From Laburnicola sp. R22_1 (Eukaryota; Ascomycota; Dothideomycetes; Pleosporales; Didymosphaeriaceae): a DNA stretch of 64,000 nt. The stretch lies in the NCBI GenBank assembly GCA_014281115.1, contig JACONQ010000005.1, positions 2,232,001-2,296,000 on the forward strand, in the 5' to 3' direction. The position numbers and the translations under genes were made by a program. Below, in pieces: positions 32,205 to 42,880 of this stretch. Position 1 is the first letter of the stretch; every line of letters starts with the position of its first letter. The notes beneath the pieces were generated by a model. It was given only the letters and a program-made list of their open reading frames with translations, was not told where the DNA came from and made no database searches.

Positions 32205-33827
32205 CTTAGATGATACCTCCTTGCCACGAAGGACGAACAGGTCCGACTTTCAGCGTGGCGGAACTGTACATTTCCGATGATACTCCCTGAGGGAGGTTTC
32301 AATTCTTGTATACAATATATCCATATGATATTTTATGCCTTGCCTTCAGTATTTTATTAATCGCCACATGCCGATGAACAGTGAAACCACAGCCCACGGA
32401 AGCCTTTCCCAAGTTGTGTACAACTTACAAGGCCCCAATGTACATCTGCCAGAGAGATGGGATTTGGTAATTTGGCAAAAGCACAGTGGTGGTAATTGCA
32501 AGGGAAAGAGGTAACAACTAGGTAATAACTCGGGGAAAAGCACCGAAGTGCTTGTTGATATTCGTCGCTCACTGGTCACTGCAGAGAAGAGGAGTGTCGT
32601 CACCAGGTGGTGCGATAATTTGTGAGGCCTTTATAAGACTCACGGGGCAAAAGTCTAAGTACTACATATTACCCTAGGATAAGTAATATAAATGTTAACT
32701 ATATTCTAAATTTTTAGCTGAAGGCCTTACTAATTGTTGCGTCGCCTGGTGTCGTCGGGAATCATCGCGTCATGCTTCCGCTCCCCACTGTGGTTGATCC
32801 CAATCGCGCCCTTTTTTAATTCGTACTTTGGCTGTTGAACCTTAGTTGCGCTGTTAATTCTTATAATCTATAAAAGGTTAGGTGAACTATAAACTGATGT
32901 GAATGAATGAAACATACATGTAGTGAGCTTGAATGTATATGATGAATGCGAGATGATGCGAACAACTTTCTCCCACTCCAGCACCGCTTAGATCGGTTGC
33001 ACGCCACGGCATATCTCCACATTAAGCATACGAAGCCCATAGGTCAGGCTTGAGCGAGGCAGAGATAGAAGCGTCGCGCTCGTAGTCTCTGTTACCGCCC
33101 AGGAAGGTCAACAAGCGGAATCTATGGCGGAAACGCGAAGGACGCAGATTTTCAGATCGAGTGGCAAAATTCCATCAGCATCGTCTTCAAGCGCTGAGAA
33201 GACGTTTGGTTCTATACGGGGAAAAAAACCTTCGGCCCCGCCCTATACGGGTACATCACCAACTAACTTGTTGGTCGTCACGTCCGTCTGTTCGGGCTTG
33301 AGAAGAGATCGCAGGTACTAGGTACCTGGACCGTCACAATCTGCATCTCTTTCGCCGGCATAGTATAAGAATAGATTTTTTTTGTAGTGCGGTGGGAACA
33401 CCAGCATGATGTGTTTCGGTGCTAGTGTGCACGTTGCCGCTCTGCGTATTCTCGTATTGGTGTTTAGGCGTTCCAGCATGCACCATGTGGGTCCTGCACG
33501 GCCACATTCATAGCTATACGCGATTCGCGTATTCGCTTACCTTACAAAAGCTTATGCGCTTCAGGACTATCTTGCGACGAGGGGCTCTGAACGCAGTAGT
33601 ATATAGGAGTCGTGGATGACTTTCGCACCATACTTTCCTTCTTCCAGGCCGCACATTCATTTTCCTTATTCTCAATTGTCTTGCAGCTTCCAACTTTTCT
33701 TGCCTACCCAGTTTTATTGACAACACTCATTAGATCCACATCGCTGATTTATTACTGCACGATTCGATTGCATTTATTTCTTCTCTCCTTGATAGGACAC
33801 ACCCCCTTCGATCTACCTCCAGCCAAG
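32205..33827. other. Intergenic region, nothing recognised
   Basis: Contains the AA9 3' region, AT-rich segments (about 32640-32720) and short ORFs such as 33124-33321 without recognisable features; the right part is presumably promoter and 5' UTR of the RTA1-like gene. Confidence 0.5.
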
Positions 33828-34748
33828 ATGTCCGACGACCCAACCTCTAACGGCCGAGGGCCTAATGGTCTCTTCCCCTACGCTCCCAGCGAGCTCGGTG
33901 CCGTCATATTTGCTGCCCTCTTCGGCCTAAGCGCAATCGTTCATCTGATACAAATGATAAAAGGTCGAGCTTGGTTTTACACCTCCTTCGTCATCGGCTC
34001 GATAAGTATGTGTCTAACCTCGGGAATCGCAATCGACCATCGCCTCTCAACTAACGACATCACAGTGATGACCGCCGGCTATGCAATCCGCTTTCTCTCC
34101 GCCCGCGACCCTAACCAACTTAAGCTCTACATTGGGCAACAACTCTTCATCATCCTTCCGCCATCTCTCTACGCCGCCACCATTTACATGATCTACGGGC
34201 GCATGGTAGTCTTCGTCAACGCCGAAGAAGCGTCCATCATTCGCCCCACACGCGTCACCAAGATTTTCGTTGTCGGAGATGTGCTCGCCTTCTTCATGCA
34301 AGCGGGTGGTGGTGGTATGATGGCGAGCGCTGATAAAGCGGAGCTGGGGAAGAACGTCATGCTCATAGGCCTCTTTGTGCAGCTACTCTTCTTTGGATTT
34401 TTTGTCACTATCAGCGTTGTATTCTACTTCCGGATGCGCAGCAGCCCTGTGAGGTATAGCATTCCGCAGTATGGGCGGTTTGGCTGGCCGGCGCTGTTCA
34501 AACTGTTGGCGTGCGCCGCGCTCGTCATCATCGCACGGTGCGTTTTTCGTGTTATCGAGTTTTCGCAGGGGCATGATGGATATCTGGTCAGTCATGAGGT
34601 GTTTCTTTATGTTTGTGATACGCTGCCCATGTTTGCGGTACAGGCCATGTTTCATGTAGTGCGCGCGGATAAGGTGTTTGGTACAAGGGAGGGGAAGAAG
34701 CTAGATCCTGAGTTCATTGGCTTGTATGAAAGGGATGATCGTGTCTGA
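33828..34748 (+). CDS. RTA1-like seven-helix membrane protein
   Basis: Model join(33828..34005, 34066..34748), 286 aa. ATG 33828 has a good context (CAAGATGTC) and begins the short polar N-terminus before the first helix; an upstream in-frame start at 33612 would add an unlikely leader. Family hallmarks are the segments LYAATIYMIYGRM, IFVVGDVLAFFMQAGGGGMM and EVFLYVCDTLPMF. RTA1/RTM1 proteins are multi-span membrane proteins linked to lipid translocation and resistance to toxic compounds. The 60 nt intron (34006-34065: GTATGT, CTAAC, CACAG) contains no stop, so unspliced RNA would also be open but would insert polar residues into a helix; splicing restores the family alignment. Confidence 0.9.
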   Translation: MSDDPTSNGRGPNGLFPYAPSELGAVIFAALFGLSAIVHLIQMIKGRAWFYTSFVIGSISMCLTSGIAIDHRLSTNDITVMTAGYAIRFLSARDPNQLKLYIGQQLFIILPPSLYAATIYMIYGRMVVFVNAEEASIIRPTRVTKIFVVGDVLAFFMQAGGGGMMASADKAELGKNVMLIGLFVQLLFFGFFVTISVVFYFRMRSSPVRYSIPQYGRFGWPALFKLLACAALVIIARCVFRVIEFSQGHDGYLVSHEVFLYVCDTLPMFAVQAMFHVVRADKVFGTREGKKLDPEFIGLYERDDRV

Positions 34749-35562
34749 GAATGGTAGGATATCGGTAGTTGCTACATAGAACCACTTTTTTTACTGTACA
34801 TTAATCTAAACGTGGACGTTCTTCCACCTGCGGCCAAGCGTGGAGACAAGATTGCGGTTCTTAAGAGTGGACATGCCTTGTACTTATTGCGGCCCGGATA
34901 TTGTGACTTTTCTCTTATTGGTGAGTGCTATTCCATATCCTAATACAAGGATTATATGCATCTATTTATGCTTTCGCAAATGCTTAAAGCTCCCCCCTCC
35001 CGATTTTTCTTACCACGATATCATACAGGTACAGAACAAAAGTATATTTGGCCTTAGTATTGCTTATCCTATGGTAACACACTATACTTAATTTTTTTCC
35101 TCTAATACTGTAGGTGAAGATGTAGTGCATTTGCAGTGTCGTTAGTGTGGACCACATCCACAAGTTACGCTAGAAAATGATTATTCAACAAATATTCTAA
35201 ACAAACAATTACTTAAAGTTAGGAAGATCGAGACTTTTGCATGCAAATTTGCGATGGACGAACTAATCTAATTGCGGCGAGGGCAACAAAGAAATAATAC
35301 CGAAAAACTGTTCGAAATTGCCCCAACGCTTTCTTTGTCTAGGCTCAAGACCAACAGCATATTAAGTTCACTTATTATGAACAGACATTTAAAACATCCT
35401 TCTACACAAACCGAGCCGCATCAAATGTTCACGCCATGTCTAGAACTTATAGGAGAGATTATGATTACTTCAGAAGAGCTGCGATAGATTTCATGAACAT
35501 CCAGCGGGCTGACTGGACCAGGAGTACACTCAACCCCTCACGAATCTCTCGTAACTGTTCTG
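34749..35562. other. Intergenic region, nothing recognised
   Basis: AT-rich. A short frame at 35436-35654 (MSRTYRRDYDYFRRAAIDFM) sits just before the kinase gene and could be part of its 5' end, but I cannot join it with a credible intron. Confidence 0.4.
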
Positions 35563-35907
35563 ATGCACTGCTCACACTTTATAGGCGAACAGACCAATAC
35601 CATCTCTGCGGTCTGGGCCGGGGATCCAGCTATCAGGCTGCACTACAACGATAGTCGTGGCAAGACGCCTATACGCCCGCTTCCGCCTAATGCTGTCCCA
35701 CCCAGGCCATACACCAAACAGCAAGCAGTGATTGCAAGAAATGGGGGCGGGTTACCTGCCCCACCTGCCCCACCTGCTCCGGCCATGCCTGCGCCGCCAC
35801 ATTTACCTTCCTCGTCAAGGACTCCTTCTTCACGGGCCGAAGCCGTAGTCGATCATAATGGACATAACGAAGGCATAGGCGGTGGTGATGGGATTGACGA
35901 AGACTTG
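35563..35907 (+). CDS. Possible N-terminal exon of the kinase gene (proline-rich)
   Basis: An open frame with a Pro/Ala-rich stretch (LPAPPAPPAPAMPAPP) and an acidic end. A GTTAGT donor at 35908 and the CAG at 36019-36021 would join it in frame to the kinase exon (phase 0). The acceptor has only a weak branch site. It may instead be unrelated. Confidence 0.3.
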
Positions 35908-36015
35908 GTTAGTTGGACTGCCCCTGATGGTTCTGCATAATTTGGTCTCTTTGGTGTCGGGACTGCGTGAAGCTTCGCTGCTAAAATTCGGCTGCTTAAA
36001 ACTCCACCGCCACTA

Positions 36016-37583
36016 ATGCAGACGTGCCAGTTAAATCAAAACCCCGAATGGATCCAAGAAGACCCCGAAGCGCCAGTGGATGTCAACCCAAACAAATGGC
36101 CCAAAGAATATCTACCTCAGCCCCCTTGGCCTCGGGAAGATGACTTGGCCGACATCGTGCACCCCAAAGAGGACAAAGATCTATGGATCGACGGCGGCTT
36201 ATATATGGAAGGATTGGATGATCCATCAGCCTGGCATGGCGTAGTTAATATCGGGTCCGGGTCCTTTGGGTTCGCGGGCCTGTGGGTTCGCGTAGACGAC
36301 GAGAATAATATCCTAGAGGTCAGTACTTGACACCAACATGCATAAAGTATGCGCATTGGAGTTCGAACAGTCCTGACTGCCGTGTTTCTAGCAAATTGCT
36401 GTTAAAGATACATTCTACAATACATGCCGTCATTGGTTCGACCCGCATGTTTGGCGGGACCATCTCCCGAACGAGGTTGCTATTCATCGAATAGTGGACG
36501 AAGCTCGAAAGACAGATCCGTCAATGATGGGCTTCGACCACTTGATCCAACATCGGGGTCACCGCCTTGCGATGAAGAGGAAGATGTTCAGGCTGTATCT
36601 GGAATACTGGTCTTACGGCAATTTGGACAAAGTGCTCACAAAACAAACAGGAGTTGTACAGAGGGCCGGAACCATGTTTGAGGAAACTCAATTGAGGAAA
36701 ATACCGGAAAGCTTTATTTGGTTCGTCTTTAGAGCACTTGTTCAGGCATGCTTAGTGCTTCGCGATGGACCGCCGAATTACAGGGCTTCGGTGGGCAACT
36801 GGAAGCCGATTACGCACAAAGATATCGCTTCCCGCAACATCTTTCTTGCCAACTCTAAAGAAGGGGTGAGTCAGCGTAACTAGTCTTGGTGTACTACTAA
36901 ACCATTCACAGTCATGGCCCAGGCTCTGTCTTGCAGATTTTGGGTTAGCCTTCTTTGAGTTAGATTCAGCCCCCGAAACTTCCGCAAATCCAGACGCTTA
37001 CGTCTTCGAGCCCAATGTGAAGATGAATGGAGATACTGCGCCGGTGAGTGCCAAAATGGGTTATACAAATACAATACTGAGTCGTTCCTAGGAGTTAAAT
37101 ATCGAACTGAATAGAGGAACAATTATAGACGAGAAGGCCGACGTATGGTCTATCGGTTGTGTTATCTATGATCTAATCATCAACCACCACGCGAAGGCTG
37201 CTCCGGCTTCGCTTCTCAAGGTCCCAAACGGACCAGTCCTGGAAGACGAGCCACTGGGCGATACCGGTAAATACAGGCTCATCAATGAAAGACCCCGTCG
37301 TGACAGAAACACCTCTGTTTCGGTTCTGAATGAACTAGGTCCGTATGGTATAGCAAGGGGATACTCAGATGCTCTGAAGGAACTTGTTCGAAATTGTATC
37401 GAATTCAACACTGAGAATCGGCCGACTCTACCGCAACTGATGGAGATGATTTACAAGATTCGCCCGGAGGACAGTGACGTTTGGACTATCGTCCCTGATC
37501 TCTCGACGCTTTATTTTGACAACGACACTTTCCGTAATGAGATCGGCGAGCAACTTGCGAAATTGTATCGACGTCAACCCTGA
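36016..37583 (+). CDS. Protein kinase-like protein
   Basis: Model join(36016..36318, 36392..36865, 36912..37043, 37092..37583), 466 aa; all introns are phase 0 with GTCAGT or GTGAGT donors. Kinase motifs in order: glycine loop GSGSFG, lysine in QIAVKD (VAIK equivalent), HKDIASRN as the catalytic loop (HKD instead of HRD, Asp and Asn kept), LADFGLA (DFG), and VWSIGCVIYDL. All catalytic residues are present, so activity is plausible. The N-terminal 80 residues are acidic and Pro-rich. The 3' end is followed by a diverged tandem copy of its last 170 bp, and the stop at 37581 lies just inside that copy. No close family is evident; substrates are unknown. Confidence 0.78.
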
Positions 37584-37728
37584 GAATCGGCCGACTCTTC
37601 CGCAACTGGTGGAGATGGTTTACAAAATCCACCTAGAGGACAGCGCCGCTTGGACTAACGTCCCTGATCTCTCGACACTTAAATTTGTCAACGACCCTTT
37701 CCAAAATGAAATCGACGAGGAACTTGCG
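37389..37728 (+). repeat. Tandem duplication (about 170 bp) of the kinase 3' end
   Basis: 37389-37558 and 37559-37728 are two copies of one segment, both starting CGAAATTGTATCGA. They encode NRPTLPQLMEMIYKIRPEDS and NRPTLPQLVEMVYKIHLEDS versions of the same C-terminal kinase lobe helix. The second copy is in another frame and is cut off from the gene by the TGA at 37581. The copies differ at many positions, so the duplication is not recent. Confidence 0.9.
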
Positions 37729-38406
37729 CAACGTAGATATCAAAGTTGAGAGTAGCACAACAAGAAGCAAACGCAAAGGCTGAGGCAAAAGCAATCCAGT
37801 GGGAAGAATAACAACGTAGGGGGAGATTCGTCGACACTAAAAATGAAAAGAATTCCTGTTGTACTCTCTACAGTCCATGATTCATGGGTTTCCAAATCCC
37901 ATAAAAAAAGGAATTGTTTTCGCTACACCCATACTTGATCGCCTACTGTACAGCATCGTTGTGTTGTTAAAGTATTAAACTATCAATAATTTGGCTACAA
38001 AAGAATCCCTTTAGACTTGGAGCTGCCAAGTACGCGCAGATGGAGGCCAAGTCTTCCTGGGGTTATTTCAGTCCGATTCAAGTGACCCTGACCATACGGA
38101 ATATCACATGCCAATGGATGGCATCAAAATAGCAGCCTACACCCAGAGAATCGATATAGGCAGTTATGCTTTTTACATATATGGTCGGGTTTGGCTTGCA
38201 TGGTAGCGATCGTGTTTCGGCTAGGTGTCTTTGAGTTCTGGGTTGATTTCGAACGGATATGAATGAATCAATAGAATTCTTGCCAGCTACGATCAATCAA
38301 ACGCCGACATTACGCCATTGAGTGCCTTCGTTTGCCGTGTCAGTTTTTCGCAGCACAATGAATTGCCGTTTTGCACATATTGATGCGTAACCATGAACAT
38401 GTGTTC
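37729..38406. other. Intergenic region, convergent gene ends
   Basis: Holds the kinase 3' region and the 3' region of the HET gene on the opposite strand. Nothing else recognised. Confidence 0.5.
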
Positions 38407-40650
38407 TCATTTCAGCGTGATTCGCATTGTGCGTCGCTCGCAACGTTCCCACGCTCCGCACTGAATAGTAGCAATGCCTTTCCGCTCAGCCCATTGGCCG
38501 TTGTCATGCCACTGAATCACCATGACATGCAGAAGTGTACATTCCGATGTGCGGCAATATCTGTCGTCGGTGAACGGTTTCAGAAGACGCCGCGCGCCAG
38601 ACACCCGCCTTGGAATCTTGCACAAGGGACATTCCACTGTTGACAACAACGCCAAGTCCATATCCGCTGAAGAGGTATTTTGGTTTTCTTGGCGTATAGA
38701 TACTGAGCAGATATAAAGAATTCCACAAGCATAACCTTCAGTGGTTGTTAGCTTCGCATTCCCTGTCTTCCGCTCAAAATCGCCGATGCCAAAATGGCTG
38801 AAGTTGACCACTTTGGCCTCGAAGTGGAGTACGTCGCGACCATGCTTCGGAGAATCTGGACTAGTTTCAGCTTTCCAAGTGGAAGAATCGTCCATTATTC
38901 GTACGATTGAGCGGATCGGGGTTTCATAAGATGTTGTAACCCGCTCAAGATGGCTGACGAGACGCCTTTTTGGCTTCCGATCGACAGAAGCAAATCTTCT
39001 GGTGCTGAAGTCTTCCAGATACAAAGGTCCATTGTAATAACTTTTAGGATGATTCCATCCAGCCCATGTCAAGCTTGGGAAATCAGGATCGCGCTCTACC
39101 GAGCGGTCAGTTACGTAGACGTGGTTCCATAGCAGGCAATAGTCCAGGAGAAATTCCGGGAGCCCCCCTGTAGCCCCTCCAGGCATTGTTTTTAGAAAAG
39201 CAGCCAATATTCCAGAAAATGCATTCAGCTTGTCCCGGGAGAAGCCAAGTGTGCGGGCGGTATATTGATGCACTAGAGTGGTATAAGCCGCCAACTTGAG
39301 CTGCCACTCCGAAAACCTTGCTGTCATGGAAGCGTCCAGCCAGAGAGGATCCACCATCCCTCGCAGGCGTGAGTTTTGGTTTCCTTCTACTTGATTATGT
39401 TCCCGGACAAGACCGTCGGCATCGCAGTGGAACACGCCGTGTTGACAGTAGAAGTAAGCCATGTGATCCGTGAAATACAGACATCTTCGGGATAGCAGTC
39501 GCTCTTGTAGAGTCCAGGCCCGTGTTTCGTAAATCGATTTTGGGAGGACATCTTTCAATGTTGGTGGATACGTTTGCAGGGAAACTTTCTCTGTGTACCC
39601 GCTTTTGGCATCCAAAGGTTTACTTCCTAGCCATATGCAGGCAATGGGTGTTCTCGAATCGTCTACAATGCCTGGTATAGCTTGGGTTGCGTCCACACTC
39701 GAAAGATCCGCAAGAGTGACAAGGGCTCTACTATAGACAGCGTCCATGCGGGACATATTGAACATTTTCTGGATCTGGTTGTCTTGCTCTATGCTGAGCC
39801 GATCGACCCAGAGGTATCTTTCCCCCATTAGCTTCACCAGCCTCATTGCGCCCTGGATGGCTGGCGGAATATCTCTTCGCTTTAACGTCAAAGACCCTGG
39901 TGTCTCCAACTCGCGGAGATTCGATACGAGAAGCTCCAATCCTGGAGAACCTCCCCAAACATAGCTCAAAGCAATGTATCGATGTCGAGATGTGGCCTTT
40001 ATCAAACATTCATCCAAAACATCTAGCAAAATCAAGTCCAGGGAAGCTAGTTCCTCATTCGTCTGCTCCACTGTAGACAAGACATTATCCTCCAAAGAAT
40101 GTAAATGAAATACCTTGTTTCGGTCCTCCGGGTGGCCACTTTCGCAGCTCTTGACCCATGAAGAGTATAATTGAGGGTTGAAAGGATTTTTCGGAATCCT
40201 GTCATGGCCAATGCCCTGGGAAGTAATACATCCGTAATAAGATTCATTTTCGTCGTGCACAAAAACAGCGCTGTCCAAATTGTCCAGGGTAAGGTGAAAG
40301 GCTGGTCGCTGGTGCTCAGCTGATTCAGGTAGCGAAGAGAAGTCCTCTGACTCTTTTACGGGCAATAATCCGAGCACTAGCCGGCAAAGAATGCATTTTT
40401 GTCTCTGCCGAAGCGCAGATATATTTCCGAGCCAACGAGGACCTTGTTGCAATTTTTGTGCGTAGTTTTGGCTTTGATCCGTCTGCAGAAGCACGTGTAT
40501 GATTTCTCTGCACTCAAGACAGGTGGCAGCATAGTCCACGTCTTGCTCAAAGGCTTCGGCCTTGATATGCATTGGATTCAGTCCTAGTTTGATCGGCATA
40601 AGTCATATACTCACCTTGGCGAGCGATATTGGGGGTACTTCGTCCGCCAT
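38407..40650 (-). CDS. HET-domain (heterokaryon incompatibility-type) protein
   Basis: Preferred model complement(join(38407..40560, 40615..40650)), 729 aa. A 12-codon first exon (MADEVPPISLAK) is followed by a 54 nt intron with GTGAGT. An ATG at 40599 inside that intron would give a single-exon alternative of 730 aa. Residues about 25-75 carry two CxxC pairs (CLEC, CILC). The HET domain (about 210-370) shows YIALSYVWGG, RYLWVDRLSIEQD and AWTLQERLLSRR. HET domains mediate non-self recognition and cell death in fungi; many copies have no known allorecognition role. The C-terminal half includes another CxxC (CPLCKIP). No NACHT or repeat domain is fused. Confidence 0.88.
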
Positions 40651-41170
40651 TCTGGTCGAAGGAACGACCTGAATGCATCAAATCTATCACCTAGAGCAGG
40701 ACGAGAAAGTTCTAGATGTGTGTGCACGTTTTTTTCTCATGGGATAGGATGGAAGACGCAGGGGCTAAAATGAAGTATTAGGAATTTGGACTACCTGGCA
40801 GAAGCCCAACTGTGAGGGCGTGGGCCACCGTGACAGTAGGCCACGCGCTAGCCGAAATCGGATTGACCCCGCCTCCCGTGATGACTCCATTAGCTCGTCT
40901 TTACCTTCTGAACAGCCTTGAGAATTCTTTCGTAAAGTTTTGCTCCATTACCAAACGCCGACCAGAAACTTCGATACACATTTTTTTCAATGCCGATCGA
41001 GAACGATATTGAGCCAAATATTGCTAGGTCCTAGCTAGGTAGGTGCTACCGGGACTAATACTTCGGCACCCGTTGCGTCTGATATCGTAGCCTTGTCTGC
41101 TCTGTTTGCGCCTCTCGCCCCTCGCCCCTCGCCTACAAAGAGAAGTATCGCAAACAATGGGAAGTATATA
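40651..41170. other. Intergenic region, nothing recognised
   Basis: Promoter side of the HET gene and 3' region of the P450 gene. No supported ORF. Confidence 0.5.
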
Positions 41171-42880
41171 CTAATGCGCAAGCTTCAACGTGCACAGCAA
41201 CGGCTTCTTCTCCCAAACCGTGTACACATCCTGGTCCCTCCAGTTTTGACTTTCCTCACAAAGCTCAAGGTCAAACGTACTGAGGACTTTTGCCATAATT
41301 AGCCGCATCTCGTGGTAAGCCATGCTGCAATGAGTGGTCAGCGATTTGTCAGTTCTCAAAGTACGATTATACACTTACTTTTTACCAATGCAGTCCCTAG
41401 GTCCCACCAGGAAAGGCTGCAAGGCGTGTTTCTTGTCATTGTCGAATCGAGGGTCACCGAGCCAACGCTCCGGGATAAAAGACAAGGGCTCTGCAAAGTT
41501 CGAAGGGGAAGTGTAAGTGGCATATTGGTGGATGCCGACGGTGAACTATTCCACGATCGTTAGCTTCTCGTGCGACCGGAACCATTGTCAGTAGGAATTA
41601 CGTACCCCAGAAGGGATATAGTGTCCGCAGATGGTCGAACCGTCCGCTGGAGTGAGCCTAGGTCGCGAAGCGACCACTGGAGGGTAGAGCCGTAATGCTT
41701 CTTTGATACAAGCATTGAGGTATGGCGATGAAGCACATTTCTCGATGGTCATGTCCTCTGGTGCCGATATCTTAGTCCGTATTTCAGTCTTTAAGGCCTC
41801 CATCGTTCGGGGATTCTCCAACAGCAAAGCAGTGAGACCAGATACAAGTGTCGCTGTCGTCTCAGTGCCAGCAATCATGAAAAGACCGGCATTCGAATCC
41901 ATCTCGAGCCGAGAAAGCCCTTTCGCTTCGGGCTGGCTTAGGACGAGGTCCCAGAGATCTACTCCCTCGTTCTCGCGACCCTTCTCTAGTCGCTTTGTCA
42001 CCCGATCTTTGGAGAAATTGAGGTGGACCAATCCTTTCTTCGTGAATGCCTTTGGAGTCACTGATCGGAGAAGCCTTTTGAGCAAAGGGTAATGTAAGGA
42101 TAGGTTCGCTCGAGTGTTAGCTTTAATGAAGCCGAATATGGTCGCCACCCAAGGGTTGTACTTCCCTTGCGACAGCATCTGGAGGGGTTCTCCAAAGGTC
42201 AAGTGGCCCATGATGTCGAAGGTCGTGAAGTTATACATTTTGACCATGTTAAACTTCCGGTTTGGGTCACTCTGGATACCGTCTCGTAATTTTTCCGCGA
42301 GCAAGTTGACGTACTTCAGGAACAGATGCTTCTGTTGCTTGAGCGCGCGGTCGGAGAATGCGGGCGTGAAGATACGACGCATACGGGTATGATCGGCGTC
42401 TGGTGCAACAACGAGGGACGGAGCACCATTCATTGGAGCTTCCATGATGGCGAAGTGCTTAGGAGGTGGTGACCCTTTCGTAGTCTTGTTCTTAGTGTTG
42501 TGTCCATAAATATCCTTCCATGCATCTGCATTGATGAAACTAAGCTCGTCTGGAGCGATTCGTACAACGCTGCCGTATTCTTCATGTGCGGCAGCTACAA
42601 ATTTATGCGGCTGACCTTTGTAGGTGGCAAGATTTAGGGGCATGCGGGTTGCCGCATAGAGTTTGGGCCCAGGGAATTTCGAGAGCGGATGGAAATACAC
42701 TCGGTAGATGGCTCTTGCGAGGAAGCGGACGATCAACTACACAGAAGTCAGCTTCGTGATTGAGCCATGAGTATCGATGAGACTGACGATGGTCAAGATC
42801 GAGGAAGTAATTGTTGCACCCGAAACATTGCGCAAGGATGGCGAAAAGAGATCAGCCGTATTGGTTGAATGGTATGACAT
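41171..42880 (-). CDS. Cytochrome P450 monooxygenase
   Basis: Model complement(join(41171..41324, 41379..41545, 41606..42736, 42788..42880)), 514 aa, the usual P450 length. The first exon (31 codons) and the start of exon 2 give a short lumenal end plus a hydrophobic anchor, then the proline-rich hinge HPLSKFPGPK. The I-helix AGTETT, the ExxR in KEALRLYPP, the PERW region and the haem-binding FLVGPRDCIG (Cys about 460) are all present. Introns of 51-60 nt have standard GTCAGT, GTACGT and GTAAGT donors. It should be an ER-bound haem enzyme needing a P450 reductase. The N-terminal and helix I regions resemble fungal secondary-metabolism P450s such as isotrichodermin hydroxylase-like ones, but no biosynthetic cluster surrounds it; substrate unknown. 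Confidence 0.93.
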
